Assembly: GCA_022385755.1 (NCBI GenBank)
Contig: MU278348.1
Coordinates: 2,051,470 to 2,115,469, forward strand
DNA: 64,000 bases
Reading direction: 5' to 3'
Origin: Trametopsis cervina
Taxonomy: Eukaryota > Basidiomycota > Agaricomycetes > Polyporales > Irpicaceae
Each line of letters begins with the position of its first letter. Within the stretch, counting starts at the first letter, position 1. The translations under genes and the position numbers were made by a program. The notes under the pieces were generated by a model. The model had not been told where the DNA came from. It saw nothing but the letters and a program-made list of their open reading frames with translations, and ran no database searches. Below, one piece after another: positions 46,256 to 57,853 of this stretch.

Positions 46256-47777
46256 ATGGTCGCTGAGCTGCCTGCAGAACTGTGGATACTCATATTTCAC
46301 TTCGCCTTCGACGACGATGCGGTGCTGGCTCCTGTACTGCCCGCAGCATGGGACGCGTCGTCCTGGGCGCAAGGTTCAGACGGGAAATGGATGCTTCGGT
46401 CCCCGCAGGATAACATTGGAGTATGCATTCGCCGGCGGACGGGTTCGCTCAAGGTACGCGGAGTATTACTCAGTTGAACACACGACCTGACATAGCTGCT
46501 AGGCCATCCTATCTTCCTGTCGATATCTACGCCAGATAGGCACAAGCTTCCTGTATGAGAGTGTGCTCATCGAAGTCCCATCCAGAATACTTCGTCTGTG
46601 TCTTGCACTGGACGCAGACAGACATCTCAGTCGACAGACGAAGCGCATACACATTTCTCGGTATTTCCAGCCCAACGGGGTCACGGCAGAGGAGATGGAC
46701 CTTGCTGTGATATCTATCATTCAACACTGTAGGAAATTGCAGACATTTGTCTTCGATTGGCCGCTGAATAAGTCCTTCACCCCTATTGCCGATGCGCTAT
46801 GTCATTACTGCCGAGGGACGCTGCACACTCTTCATATTTCTATCCCCTCTACCGAACTTGCCAAATTGATATGGACGCTCGACTCTCTGCAGAAGCTTGT
46901 TGCTTTACACGTTGAGATTGGGGAGAGACATACCGAGGAAAACCACCTTGGGTCGGCGAGCGATATTAACCTCAAGCTTCCGAAGCTACAGCAGCTCTCG
47001 CTGCGAGGTTTCTTCACGGACTTCGTCGAGGAGGCGATTGAGTGGGAGTTTCCCCGCCTCACGAGTCTCACGCTGGACTTCATAAATTACCGCGACGAAC
47101 TCCCAGATATTGAAGCTTTCCTCCAGAATCACGGTTCCCAACTCACGTACCTGGATATCAACTGCATCCCTCCATTAGATGTCCCCATGGTCCTGGATCT
47201 TTGCCCATCCCTGACTTCATTCTCGTTCAACCCAGACTGGCGTCTCCCTAGGGATGAAGTGCTGCCTTACGAGGCGAGTTCGCTCGTTCGCGTCCCCCAT
47301 CGCGGAATTACCACCATTGGTCTTCACCAGCTGTTGTATGCTTTTGGTGTCGGTTATGCTGCACAATACTCCAAGCTCGACGCGATTTCCACTCGATATA
47401 TTCGCCACAGTAATGACGCCAACTTCGCAGCATTAACAAAGCGAAATTTCCCCAACCTCAAAACCATACGGCTACTCAGCCGAACGTTGTTGCGGGACCT
47501 GGAGATGGCAAATGGGCCTGACGAGGTCTGTTACGAACGATGGGAGAGGTGGTGGGCACAATGTTCGGCGCAGGGTGTGCGCCTGGAGGACTGTACCGGG
47601 GCTCAGCTGGGATATCTACCGCCTCAGGATACCAGCACGGAGGGTGGTTCAATGGCGGATGACGAGGAGGAAGAGGAAGAGGACAGTGTTATAGACGCTA
47701 TCCGGAGTTTTGACCCCATCGAGCAGGTTCGTGCGCTGAGGATGCGATGCCAGCAGGTATCGGCAGCATTGTCGTGA
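46256..47777 (+). CDS. F-box / leucine-rich repeat-like protein
   Basis: Exons 46256-46453 and 46503-47777 give 490 residues. The N-terminal ELPAELWILIFHFAF is an F-box start. The second half of the motif (ILSSCRYLRQIGTSFLYESV) lies across the only intron. The body has leucine-rich strands (LQKLVALHVEIG, LPKLQQLSLRGF, FPRLTSLTLDFI, LTYLDINCI), typical of agaricomycete F-box proteins. The tail is acidic (DDEEEEEEDSV). It is likely an SCF ubiquitin-ligase adaptor with unknown target. It is not closely similar to the F-box protein at 18-20 kb. Confidence 0.85.
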
Positions 47778-47901
47778 GACCGAGGGATGGTCTATACAGG
47801 GTTGCATTTGGGCTGCTATTTCATACATGGATTTTACTCGTAAGACTACATGCAGTATCGGAGGATAGGACTGGACTAGACAACATATGTACACATACCA
47901 T

Positions 47902-49453
47902 TCAGAAATCATACAGGTCAGAACGTTCTGATGTGAATGCCACTTTCTTCCTCTGCTTTGGCTTCTTGACGGTCGCGGTAGCCACAGTCGCCTCTTCTGC
48001 TTTCTCAGTCCCCGGGCCTGCTATCGACACCGTCCGTACACTCTTCCTAGTTTCCTCAACCTGCACCTCTATGGCTGCCGTACCAGACGTCGAACGAGGA
48101 TGGTCATGCGCATGATCATGGGCAGCTTCTTCCACGGCAAGCGCAGATGTTGCGGGCGTTGTGCGTCGTTCGCCTACCCCTCCTTCGACGTCGAGATGAA
48201 GAGTTTCGAAGATGAGACGCTTGCGCATACACTTGAACGCGAGATTGTTCTCTCCAGAGGACGTCAGTCCGCGGAGGGTGGAGAACTTATCGCTGGGCGG
48301 CAGCAGGGTCAGTGGTGCCGGCAGCGAATGTATGTGCACGAAGCCATGGTGCGAAGGGAATAGAGCTGTTAAGGAGGGGTTCCCTGGACGTTTTGATTAG
48401 CGAACTATCAGACGACGATATAAAATATGCACCCCACCTGAGAAAGCGGTTAGAGATATTGAGGCATCAGACAACCAGCCTAGTTTCTGGATCCAACCCT
48501 GCCCGCCCCAGCTCTCCGAGCAGAGATGAGGAGGCAGGGATACCGACGCACAAGCATGCGGATAAGCCCTCAGAAGGTTTCGTAGCGCATGGAGGAAATA
48601 GCATATTTGCTGTAGAGTTATACTCAGCATCGAAACCGTGCATTGCAATCGAGAAGAGTGGATTTACTTGAGGCTCTATATCACCCCAGTCAGGGGATCC
48701 CAATGCCGCGATGCATATGCGAAGAGGAGTCGCAGGGTGACTGTGTCCTTCGTTAGACGAGGCGAGGAGTTCTGATATCTGTTTGAGGACGTTGCGGATA
48801 GACTCCTTCCCTGAATCGGAAACAGGAACATCGAGGACGCTGAGCTGCTTTGAGGCGATAGCGCGATCTATCGTTGCCTCCGGCAGTGGAGATGTGAGGT
48901 CGAAAACGCGACAGAAATCATCCGACGATCTGTGAACAACAAAAGATGGGCGATGATTATTATTCGCGGAAATCCCAGTGCGGAGAGAACTCACAACATA
49001 CTGGTTTTGAGACGAGACAGTCGTCTGGAACTGCTTCATATGCTCATACCGCCATGCAATCTTGATCTTCGTGTCGTGATCCTTCGCTGTCTCCTCCTCT
49101 TCATCTTCGGCCTGAGAGGTAGACGCAGCGGGTGCGGATATATCGTTTGCAGAGCCCGGTAGCCACATACACCCCTGCAGAAACTCTCTGGGTTGGTCGC
49201 TCACGATGCAGACGTTCTGGCCGGCCGCAAGGCCTTGCGCAACGAAGTACTTCTGGACCAGCTCCCCGTACGCGGTGTGAATATCAGAGGCGAGGATCAA
49301 TTGTAGGCATGATAGCGGTAGACCTCCTCCGAAGATGTCGTCGAGCGAGGGTATGCCTGTGGAGGTGATGAAGTTTGAAGTCGATCCGGGCTGTACGCGG
49401 GTGCCCACTGGGACGGGGTTCTGTTTCGTAGATCTTCTCTTGAAAGACGACAT
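47902..49453 (-). CDS. ELP4: Elongator complex subunit ELP4 (PAXNEB)
   Basis: Exons (minus order) 49453-49002, 48929-48668, 48609-48438, 48383-47902 give 455 residues. ELP4 is one of the RecA-like Elp456 ring subunits needed for wobble-uridine modification of tRNA. Recognisable blocks are TGIPSLDDIFGGGLPL (about 30-45), IAWRYEHMKQFQ, CRVFDLTSPLP, ICYFLHALRNLLRAYPHACA, SVSLPPHLCSESWG, and SGNPSLTALFPSHHGFVHIH followed by SLPAPLTLLPPSDKFSTLRG. The degenerate P-loop is normal for ELP4. The first intron is 72 nt and stop-free in frame. A further in-frame ATG lies at 49486. Together with TRM44, two tRNA-modification genes lie within 5 kb, probably by chance. Confidence 0.93.
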
Positions 49454-49677
49454 TACAATGAGATGTAGGGGTGCCTTTCTGCGCACATCTACAGTTCGAC
49501 CGGAAGATGGGCAAGATCTGTAGTGAATGTAAGGTTAGATAGTGGAAGTGCTAGATAATTTTGAGCACGCGCCTTGTCCTTACAGACCGATCGGCGCTCC
49601 GCGCCGGCTCTACTGCTGACCGCCACCTCCTCTACCAATTTGCGCATCGCCCTCACCTACTTAATGGATCGACGTAT

Positions 49678-50390
49678 ATGAACAGGTTATCAGCAGCGAG
49701 AAACTGGACGCGTACAAAATGGCAAGCTCGAAAGGCGGCAGGCTGGCGACCTGTCGGCAAGTTCGCGCTATACGTTAGTCATCCTCGTACTGCATTCAAG
49801 GAAGTGGGGGCATCGCTGAAGTATATGTTAACTTAGACGGTTAACGTCGTGTGCTTGGTGCACCTCTTTGCGGAGCATGTGGGATGGTTTCATATGGTGC
49901 GTACAGGACGTAACATTCAATTTGTAACCCTACAACTAACAAGCGATGATAGACCTACGGCCCCTCCATGATGCCCACACTGGCGCCCACAGGCGAGGCA
50001 GTCATCGAAAACAGGCTCATATGCGTAAAAGACCTACGCCGTGGCGATATAATCACGTACGCCTCGCCCGCCGAACCAGGACGCGTCGTCTGCAAGCGCA
50101 TAGTCGGTCTGCCCGGCGACGTAATATGCGTAGACCCAACTGGCCAGATGGCACCTACGACGGAGCACGTCGTAGTCCCGAAGGGCCATTTCTGGATGTG
50201 TGGGGACAACGCTATGTGGTCTAGAGACTCGAGGTGGTATGGACCAGTGTCTCAGGCCCTCGTCAAGGGGAAACTAGTGGCAAAGGTGCGTGCGGAGAAT
50301 ATGGGTGCGGTGGTGACGCTTACTCAACGTCCGCACAGATATGGCCGCCATCGCAAATTGGAAGGCTCCGTAATAATTTCAAGTATATAG
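49678..50390 (+). CDS. Mitochondrial inner membrane protease subunit 1 (IMP1-like signal peptidase)
   Basis: Exons 49678-49773, 49837-49896, 49953-50390 give 197 residues. S26 serine protease of the inner membrane with a Ser/Lys dyad: catalytic Ser57 in GPSMMPTL, and Lys100 in VVCKRIVGLPGD. VPKGHFWMCGDNAMWSRDSR is the conserved C-terminal box. The short second exon encodes the membrane anchor (VNVVCLVHLFAEHVGWFHM). The first exon supplies a basic N terminus and joins in phase after KFALY. It cleaves intermembrane-space sorting signals. The divergent promoter shared with ELP4 is 224 bp. The first-exon start is the least certain part. Confidence 0.88.
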
Positions 50391-50461
50391 ACGAATAGAG
50401 CCAGTGATCTTACATGCGTGTCCTACCACCTACATGCTCTGGTGGACTGCCCAAGCCACCG

Positions 50462-51564
50462 CTATCGAACGAACTGCATGGCATATCCTCCCTCACCATT
50501 AGGTGTGAACTGGAAGTTATCAGTGGACAGCCCAAAGTTCCCTACGAAATGCGAATGAGGATGAGCAATGTGTTCGACGTCGATGATCATCTTTCACGCA
50601 CCTAGAATACTGTTCCCAATTCCCTTCAACTTGCCCAGCATCTCCGCCGTCTCCCGCTTCTGCGCCGCCTCCACGCGTGGCTTGACTTCGTTCAGCAGCC
50701 GTCGTGTCTCGAGATATTGAGGAGTTCCCGGCTTCATGAGATCGAGCAGTTTGGTGTAATCTGCACGTGGGACAGCGTTATATTGATGAATACATTGAGG
50801 CAAAGTACGATTCGACGCACCTTCCTGTGCGGTGCTCAGAGATGACCATGTGTTGAGTTTCTCACCCGAGGCTGCTCTTCGTTGTATCGCCTTGACATAT
50901 GTTGGGTCGTCCCGGATTGCTGTCACTTATAATGAGGATTATGTAGCATTCATTGCCGCAGTGGACATACCTTCAGTACACGCAGTCACAACCTCGGCAT
51001 GTTCACCCTGTTAAATCTCAGCGTTAGCGTAGAAGGGTCCCACAGACCGTATAGCAGCGCACCAGTTTCAAGTAACACGCCGCGATATTAGCGTTCAACA
51101 CCGCCCGTGCCTTCGCGCATTCAGCTTCCAGCGGGATAGGCTCAGGCTCAGGTGCCGGTGGTGCTGGCGGTGCTCGTGGTCTCCTAGGCTCTTTCGGCGT
51201 CAGCTTCACCTTCGAAGACGAAGCCACAGGCGGTTCCTCGACATCATCCACCTCGTCCACGTCGTCCACAGCCCTCATCTGCACCGGGGGCTCATACCGA
51301 TTAGGCAATCGACCGAGGGCAGCGCGATATACAGCGAGAGCCTCATTCCAGCGTTTCGCGCGGAAGTGGGCGGTGCCCTCTTGTTTCAGCTCGGCTGCGT
51401 CGTCTAGCAGTTTCTTCCTCATAAATTAGGATGTGGGGAGGGCGGAGGCGGGGGGTGCTTACCTGGACCTGGGGCTCGGTCAGTTGTGGGACGGATTCTG
51501 GGGTTTGTGCTAGGTTTGTGCTGGGATCTGGGAAATCTGCTGCAGCGGCTTCTGTTGAGGACAT
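50462..51564 (-). CDS. TPR protein, TTC1-like
   Basis: Exons (minus order) 51564-51463, 51413-51063, 51007-50971, 50919-50821, 50760-50602, 50541-50462 give 275 residues. An acidic N terminus is followed by three TPR motifs: AELKQEGTAHFRAKRWNEAL, ANIAACYLKLGEHAEVVTAC, and DDPTYVKAIQRRAASGEKLN. A Pro-rich acidic insert separates the first two repeats. The C terminus (GIGNSILGNFGLSTDNFQFT) is characteristic of TTC1. It requires the last small exon, since the exon before it runs into a stop. TTC1 is an Hsp90/Ras-associated co-chaperone-like protein in animals; the role in fungi is less clear. The second acceptor (GAGGAAG) is the least certain junction. Confidence 0.86.
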
Positions 51565-51957
51565 TGATGAAGATGTGTGGAATGCGTGTAACAGTGCAGG
51601 TGTTGGTGGCGGCGAAGGACTGCAAGGTGCTTTATCGATCAATTATGTATGCGCGCCAGATCGGTTCGGCTGCCAATAAGGCAGCTGCTGTCGAGCCGGC
51701 CGGCTGCTCACTCAAGCTGCACCCACCACCAGGAGTCGCTACATCGTTCATGTCAGTTCCAAAACTCCTTGTGAAGAATCTGCAGTAAGCCGCAGTCGTT
51801 GGTTACCGTACGTCTACCAGATTGATGGCAATACGCTGGGTTCACTGACCAATGTAGCACATTTCGAACAGAACATCCACACAGTTCGCACACGCTATTG
51901 ATAGGGAAATATAAGCCTGCCGGAAAACGTATTTGCTACCAAGTTATGAGGGTGGTT

Positions 51958-52000
51958 GTCACTGTGCTCACGAAACCAGCCGGGCTGGTTTCGCAGTGAC
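51958..52000. promoter_or_regulatory. Long inverted repeat upstream of the first SDR gene
   Basis: Inner arms CGAAACCAGCC and GGCTGGTTTCG (11 bp, perfect, 1-nt centre) are extended by outer arms GTCACTG and CAGTGAC with a 6-nt asymmetry. The dyad sits 117 bp before the ATG. It could be an operator-like site for a dimeric regulator, or a DNA hairpin. It is not seen before the second SDR copy. Confidence 0.5.
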
Positions 52001-52050
52001 GCAGCAAGATGATGCCGTGCACAAAAGCTTGAGGTTCCCACCGCCGTGGG

Positions 52051-52056
52051 TATAAA
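52051..52056 (+). promoter_or_regulatory. TATA box of the first SDR gene
   Basis: GGGTATAAAGG context, 61-66 bp before the ATG at 52117. Confidence 0.5.
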
Positions 52057-52116
52057 GGTGCACCTCACACGAATTCACACCCCTTTCTACAACACTAACA
52101 CCCCGACCACTTCACA

Positions 52117-53196
52117 ATGCCCGGTCTAACAGACGCAAAATGCATACTCATAATCGGCGCAACAGCCGGCATAGGCCGCGCACTCGCACTCGCCATCCAC
52201 GACCTCCCCACCAAGCCCACCGTGATAATCGGCGGGCGCCGGCAGGAGCGGATTGACGAACTCTGTGGGCGGAGCGAGAGGTTTCGGGGTGTATGGGTGG
52301 ACGTGCTTGGGGGGAGGGAGGCGTTGAGGGGTTTCGTTGAGGGGGTGGTGGGGAATTATCCTGAGGTGGGTGAAGAGATCAATAAGGTATGCGGTATGGA
52401 CGGCAGGCTCATTGGGACGGTCAGCTCGATGCGGTGATCTTCTCTTCGGGCATCCAGCATGTGTACAACTTCAGCGAACCGGGCAAGGTCGACCTTGACC
52501 GTACGTGCTTTACGCGTTATTAGATATCCTGAGGACCGAAGCTGATAACATGAACAGTGCTCGACGCAGAGCTCACCACAAACTACACCTCAATATACAC
52601 CATGATCACCTTCTTCCTGCCTCACTTCCTCGCTCTGAGCGTACGTACACTCTTCCCCGCGGCTCCCACCAATCCCCTCATCCGTGATCACAGGAGAAAG
52701 GCCGTCACTCATTCATTGTCCCTGTCACGTCCACGCTCGCTTCCCTCCCCGCGCCCACTATCCCGGGATACTGCGCCTCCAAGGCAGCGGTGCACTCTTT
52801 GGTGCTTTCGTTGGATCATAACCTCAGGAACACGAACGTACATGTTATGGAGCTGATTCCTCCGTGAGTGTCCATTTTATCCTCGAGCGAGCGTGTCCCG
52901 TTTCTGACACCGCTCCCCTCCTCTGTGCTGTAGCTTGACCGAGTCAGAGCTGCACGACCGTAAGCCCCTCCCTCTCCCCTATTCCCATCCACTAACAAGC
53001 ATCTTCACTCACAGATCAAGGCACGCGTGACTACCTAAGCAAGATCTGGATGCCGCTCGACAAGTTCACAGAGGAGGCCATGGACGGCCTGTGTCGCGGT
53101 GGCCTCCAGATCGCGGTCGGAAATGCGAAGCCCGTGTGGGATGCTTTCGAGGCGGGGAAACCTGAGGCGATGGTTTCGCCCACGCGAAGGCCGTAA
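52117..53196 (+). CDS. Short-chain dehydrogenase/reductase, tandem copy A
   Basis: Exons 52117-52365, 52425-52500, 52558-52640, 52694-52863, 52934-52959, 53015-53196 give 261 residues. The Rossmann motif GATAGIG is at residues 14-20, and GGRRQERIDEL follows strand 2, suggesting NADP preference. SSGIQH is in place of the usual NNAG. Catalytic Ser about 149 and YCASK (Tyr162, Lys166) are intact. C-terminal LTESELHDQGTRDYL resembles DltE-type oxidoreductases. The substrate is unknown. Exon sizes are identical in copy B, so this is a recent-to-moderate tandem duplication with conserved splicing. Exon 5 is only 26 nt. Confidence 0.9.
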
Positions 53197-53549
53197 GTGC
53201 GGTGGATATGCTGGAACGACGGGGACTTGTAGGTGTATAAAGCGCAGACCTGAATATATTTATTTGCCAGTACATGAACTCTGCGTTTCGAACGCGAGTT
53301 GTGAGGAGCCGGTGACATCGGCCCGCTACGCCGAGCATGACCTTGAAGACACCCCGATCGTGAGCTCGTTCTGCTTACGGGTGGATCGACCATGGGCTGC
53401 GTCATACACGTCTGCGAGTGCTTTCGCTCACATCGACCGTGGTGGTGCATTCCCGCAGCGCCCGGGATGGTATAAAATGACCAACTTTGCTACTCACTCG
53501 CAGCCTTCAACCTTCACCAACTCAGTCTCATTCACGCACAGCACTCACA
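53197..53549. other. Intergenic region between the SDR copies
   Basis: 3' flank of copy A and promoter of copy B; no palindrome like that before copy A. Confidence 0.5.
53471..53477 (+). promoter_or_regulatory. TATA box of the second SDR gene
   Basis: TATAAAA 73-79 bp before the ATG at 53550. Confidence 0.5.
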
Positions 53550-54619
53550 ATGCCAACCATAACAGACTCAAAATGCATCCTCATAATCGGCGCGACCTCA
53601 GGGATCGGCCGCGCGCTCGCGCTCGCAATCCACTCCCTCCCCTCACAGCCGACCGTGCTCATCGGCGGACGTCGTCAGGAACGGATCGATGAGCTGTGTA
53701 AGGGCCATGAGAGGATTAGGGGGGCGAGGGTGGATGTTATGGGCGGGAGGGAGGAGATGAGGGCGTTTGTGGAGAAGACGGTTGGGGAGTATCCTGAGGT
53801 ATGAGGGTGTGGACGTGGTAGGGGAGGAGCTGATGAGATGCTTGAGTAGTTGGATGCGGTGATGTTTGCGTCTGGGATTCAGCATCCGTTTAATTTCAGC
53901 AAACCGGATGAGATTGACCTGGACCGTGAGTTCGTTGAGCTTGTATCTGAAAACAAACAAATATTAACTTGTTCTGTGGCATTCAGTCGTAGAAGCCGAG
54001 TTTACGACGAACTACGTCTCCATCCTGACCCTGCTCAAGTTCTTCATCCCCCATTTCCTCAAGCTGAGCGTAAGCATTCTATTCGCACTGGCCTCATGCC
54101 GAAGTTAAGTTCTGAGACCTCGTGCGGACACAGGAACAAGGCCGCCCGTCGTTCATAATACCAGTGACATCCAACCTCGCGATCGTCCCAGCGCCGCATG
54201 TGCCGGACTACTGCGCCACGAAGGCTGCGCTGCATTCGCTTTCGTTCACGCTGGATAAGAATTTGAAGGATACGAATGTGCACGTTATGGAAATTCTGCC
54301 GCCGTACGTTGTCTCGTCGTGAATAAAAGCTATGTAGAGTCTGACTCAATTTTAGGCTCACCGAGTCGGAGCTGCACGACCGTAAGTTCCTTGCAGAACG
54401 CTGCTATGTCGGTGCTGATTCGTGACGTTGCACATAGACCAGGGCACGAGAGAGCGGCTGAGCAAGTCGTGGATGCCCCTCGACGCGTTCACAGAAGAGG
54501 CCATGGCAGGGCTGTGCCGCGGTGACTTCCAGATCCCAGTGGGCAATGCTAAGGATACGTGGTATCGCTTCGAGAGGGGTAAGAACGAGGAGTTGAACTC
54601 GCCGCAGAGGAAAGTATAG
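53550..54619 (+). CDS. Short-chain dehydrogenase/reductase, tandem copy B
   Basis: Exons 53550-53798, 53850-53925, 53987-54069, 54134-54303, 54356-54381, 54438-54619 give 261 residues. Every exon has the same length as in copy A (249, 76, 83, 170, 26, 182 nt), while introns differ. GATSGIG, GGRRQERIDEL, ASGIQH, Ser149 and YCATK are all present, so the enzyme should be active. Differences lie mainly in the substrate-side region (LTLLKFFIPHFLKL versus YTMITFFLPHFLAL in copy A) and in the last 25 residues. Confidence 0.9.
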
Positions 54620-55590
54620 GGAACATTTGAGCAATGTTTCAAGAGTGTATTACTAGGGTAGACGGACATGGTGAGAATGCAATAGAGTCACTAGACAAGG
54701 AGATGAAGAGAAACCCAACCACTGTGTAGAGATAGCCCATCAACGACGTTGTTGAATTTCGTAAGAGGAGAGCCGTCGTGACCAACACGCGTCTGCTCGA
54801 CCGATAGCGAGCCCAGTCGAAGGCGTATCATCTGAGAGAAATAATCCATGCGTAGACATCGAATCTAGAGCACGACATACGACATTGGCCATTGCAGCTT
54901 GTGCAATTGATCGGGCAGAAGGCTAGTAACGTCGAACGCCACAATTGCAACAAGCGTGACAATCAGGTGTTGCCGAGGAATAAATACCACTTTCGGGGGC
55001 GTAGAAACGTCGTTTGTGCGCCATCGTCGATGCAAACAGCATTGGATTTATTCCGCGGGACGGTCACTCAGATATTGGATCGAGGGGCACTGGTGCAGAG
55101 TGGTCCCGCACGGGGACTTGGGCGGGTTGGAGCTGGGCCATAGACGATCGCCGTACGCCGCGAAGAGGGCTCGCACATACCTCACGAGGGACGCGTCTGA
55201 ATTCGAGAGATCAGTGAGCGAACGCATTTCGAGTCGACGACGTACATGTGGTGTGTGCTCCACCTACTGAATCGCGGGTGCGCGCCCAACATCAGAAAGT
55301 GCAGCAGGACAACGGAAGAGACGCGTCTGTGTTGTAATCATACAGTAGTCTGGTGGAACACTTGAAGTGGACGGCGGAACACGCTTGAGGCAGGTGCACG
55401 AAGCCAGTCGGAGGCTGAACCTAGTGGGCAAACAAGCACCAAACAGCCGTCTATACGCGCAACACCCGCGAAGGGGCGCTGGATTACCCCGTCGGGCGAG
55501 TGTCGTCGCGCAAGGAAGCACTCAAACCAAACCACAGATGAGATCGCGTACCCCAGATCGTCCACCGGTCCTTTCTAATGAAAAGGGCCC
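54620..55590. other. Gene-poor region left of the RNase H array
   Basis: Overlapping short frames on both strands without domain-like sequence. No RNase H remnant is readable by eye. Confidence 0.45.
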
Positions 55591-55599
55591 GCTGTGGTG

Positions 55600-56460
55600 G
55601 TGCAACTCCGCCAGAAGGAGGGGAGCTCGCTCGCTCGAGTCCCGTGGGTGCGTGCCGCAATTGCCACTATTACGTGCGTCTGCCGGATTGTCGCCGTCGT
55701 CTGGGGGTCGAGTCCACCCACACTCGGCAGCACAGGCCCGCCGCCGTGCACCCCGTAAGATTTCGAGTGTGCGCCCGAACCGTCGATCATCCCCGTCCAC
55801 CGCCCAGAACCCTGTCGCGCGCGGACCATGGGGTCTCGTGGAAGATGGAGCGGGGGGTTTAATTTCTGTGTGTGGTGGGCGGTGGACCCATGAGCAGAGC
55901 ACCGATCACAATTTCATCTGCGAAGAGGTGGTACATTCAGATAAACATTGCAATATGCTAGAAAGGAGAAAGGGGACCTACAGTGCCTGCTGCCCCAACG
56001 CGTTCGAACTCCGCATCTCTCTGTCGTCTGCTCAGAAGCCAATCTCGGAGACCGCGTCGAGCAATTCAGCACACGTACTCCCGTCTCCTCTCTTCCAGCC
56101 CGAGATTCATTCCGCCATCTTGTGACGACACACTCTCACTCCGACGGTCCTCCCTCATCATCCACGTCTTCCTCTACGTCTTCCTCGCCGTCTTCCTTCT
56201 GGTCTGCACAACTGAATATCCATGCGATCTGGGGTTTGCTCGGCTAGAGCGTAATGTTAAATGACCTAAATTCTCGGGCCGCTGTATGGTGATTGAGTGT
56301 GGTGAAGGAGACAGACGAGAGAGAAGAGAAGAGCTTCGCGGCAATACCATACGACGACGCGGTCACGTGCGCCCACAGCGTACATTCCGAGCGCCGACGA
56401 TATTGCAAACACGACTCGACGTAGTTTTTCCAAGACGACTCTACTGGCAATACAATATAA
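55600..56460. repeat. Non-coding module, copy 1
   Basis: Diverged copy of a segment also found at about 58.3-59.3 and 62.1-63.1 kb. Shared landmarks: CACCCCGTAAGATTTCGA (55749), CGATCACAATTTCATCTGCG (55903), a CATTGCAATATGCTAGAA-like block (about 55944), and the E-box-like element at 56356. Frames are not conserved between copies. Confidence 0.7.
56356..56369. promoter_or_regulatory. GACGCGGTCACGTG element (site 1)
   Basis: Palindromic CACGTG core with GACGCGGT flank. It is one of six such sites in the RNase H region; CACGTG is a typical bHLH binding site. Confidence 0.45.
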
Positions 56461-56559
56461 AGCCGTGCAATATTTACTACTAACTAGCACTGTACATATA
56501 TCGATCCTGAATGCAAGAAAAAGTATATGTGTAGAAGTGCAAGCCCCCGTTGCAGCAGC

Positions 56560-56627
56560 GTTCCAGTCCGTTTCAAGTTGTTCCAGTCCGCTGCAAGGTG
56601 TTCCAGTCCGTTGCAACCTGTTCCAAG
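56560..56627. repeat. 20-bp direct repeat, about 3.4 copies
   Basis: Unit GTTCCAGTCCGTTGCAAGGT with slight changes starts at 56560, 56580 and 56600, with a partial copy at 56620. It lies 3' of RNase H copy 1. Confidence 0.8.
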
Positions 56628-56910
56628 GGCGATCTGGACGCGCTGTACACCTGCGAACACGTTGATGGACACACCAATAAATCAGTAGGATACATACACC
56701 AAGTAGAATACATACATAGATATAGATACTAGAATATATTTTCAAGGGTGCGGTTTGTGTGGACTCCTGTACATGTCGCATACTCCAGAAACTGAAGCAT
56801 CGAAGGGGAAATGCCAAGGGTACACACTCGACAGATAACATATCAATAAACATACTCATCGCTTGCACTCGCAGGACCCATAAGAGTGTCTGGGTCATGC
56901 CATAGTCCCA

Positions 56911-57853
56911 CTAGAAAACATAGACAGCTTCCTCCTGGACAGGCTGGACAGGTGTCTGAAGGGCCCCGTACTCCGCCGCGACCTTCGCCAGCTCGTCCGA
57001 CTCGCCGTTATACTCGCGCCTGATGTGCCAGAACCCGACCTCGATGCCGCGTTGCTCGATGGTCGTGACCTGTGCGTCGAGCCTGAGGAAAAGATCCAGG
57101 TTGGCAGGCGGTTTGCCTGCGCTCGTCCGCCAGCCGTTTCTCTACACACCCAGAACGTTGAATCAGCCGCCGCCTACGCGGATGATAAACAGAGAGGAAG
57201 GAACGTACCCGCCAGGTAGGAAACCACTCCGTCAACCCCCTAACAACACACTCCGAATCCGACGCAACAACCCACGCCCTACTCTCCGGCCCATGCCCAT
57301 GCCCATGCCCATGCCCGTGCCCATACGCCCTCGCCTTCTTCTCCACCTCCCCCTCCAACGCCTCCACCCTCCTAAGCCCCTCCATAGCAGCAAGCAACTC
57401 CGCCCTCTGACTCGTCCTCTTCGCCCCCCGCACCCCATCCACAAAATCATCAACAGGCACCGCCCACCTATACGCCGGGTTCCTCTGCTCGATCCCCATA
57501 GACCCCGCAACGCCCCCGATCCCCGCGCGCGCACGAGAACTACCGTCGTTGTTGTTGTTGCCGTTGTCCTTGCACGCGCCGTCGGTGAAGACGAGCGCGT
57601 AGTGGTGGCATGCCCTGCCGTGGTCGTACCAGTCGGCCTTGTCGGCGCAGCAGAGGACGTACCACCGTTTGCAGCGCTCGCAGTGCGTTACGAGCTCGGG
57701 GAGGGAGAGACGGGAGAGCGCGGCGCAGAAGAGGAGTTTGCGGTTGTGGATGCCCTCGCCCGGGCCTGTGTCGGGGGTTTGGACGCGTGGGTGTGTGGAG
57801 CGTTGGGCGTATTCCCGGGCGTAGGGGTGGTACATGGTTTGGTGGTTTGGCAT
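56911..57853 (-). CDS. RNase H family protein with Cys/His-rich N-terminal module, copy 1
   Basis: Exons (minus order) 57853-57209 and 57141-56911 give 291 residues. The N-terminal 90 residues contain HCERCKRWYVLCC and GRACHH, a pattern that could bind zinc. The RNase H fold then begins directly: FTDGAC (first Asp), RAELLAAMEGL (Glu), ASDSEC (Asp), and YNGESDELAK (final Asp). The DEDD active site is therefore complete. It would cut RNA in RNA/DNA hybrids. The usual hybrid-binding domain is absent. A Gly-His run encoded by (CCCATG)n interrupts the loop before the third catalytic Asp. The single phase-0 intron follows TEWFPTWR. Confidence 0.88.
57289..57330. repeat. (CCCATG)n hexanucleotide run inside RNase H copy 1
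   Basis: About six or seven units on the plus strand encode the Gly-His repeat of the minus-strand protein; absent from the other copies. Confidence 0.8.

Larger units (their letters stand above)
51565..52116. other. Divergent promoter region of the TTC1-like and first SDR genes
   Basis: About 550 bp. Contains a strong palindrome (51958-52000) and a TATA box (52051-52056), both listed separately. Confidence 0.5.

Noticed and set aside
44122..49453. tRNA-modification gene cluster (TRM44 and ELP4)
   Set aside because: An unrelated F-box gene lies between, on separate promoters and strands; proximity is likely chance.
55367..56125. 252-codon plus-strand ORF
   Set aside because: Overlaps non-coding module copy 1; the frame is not kept in the other module copies.
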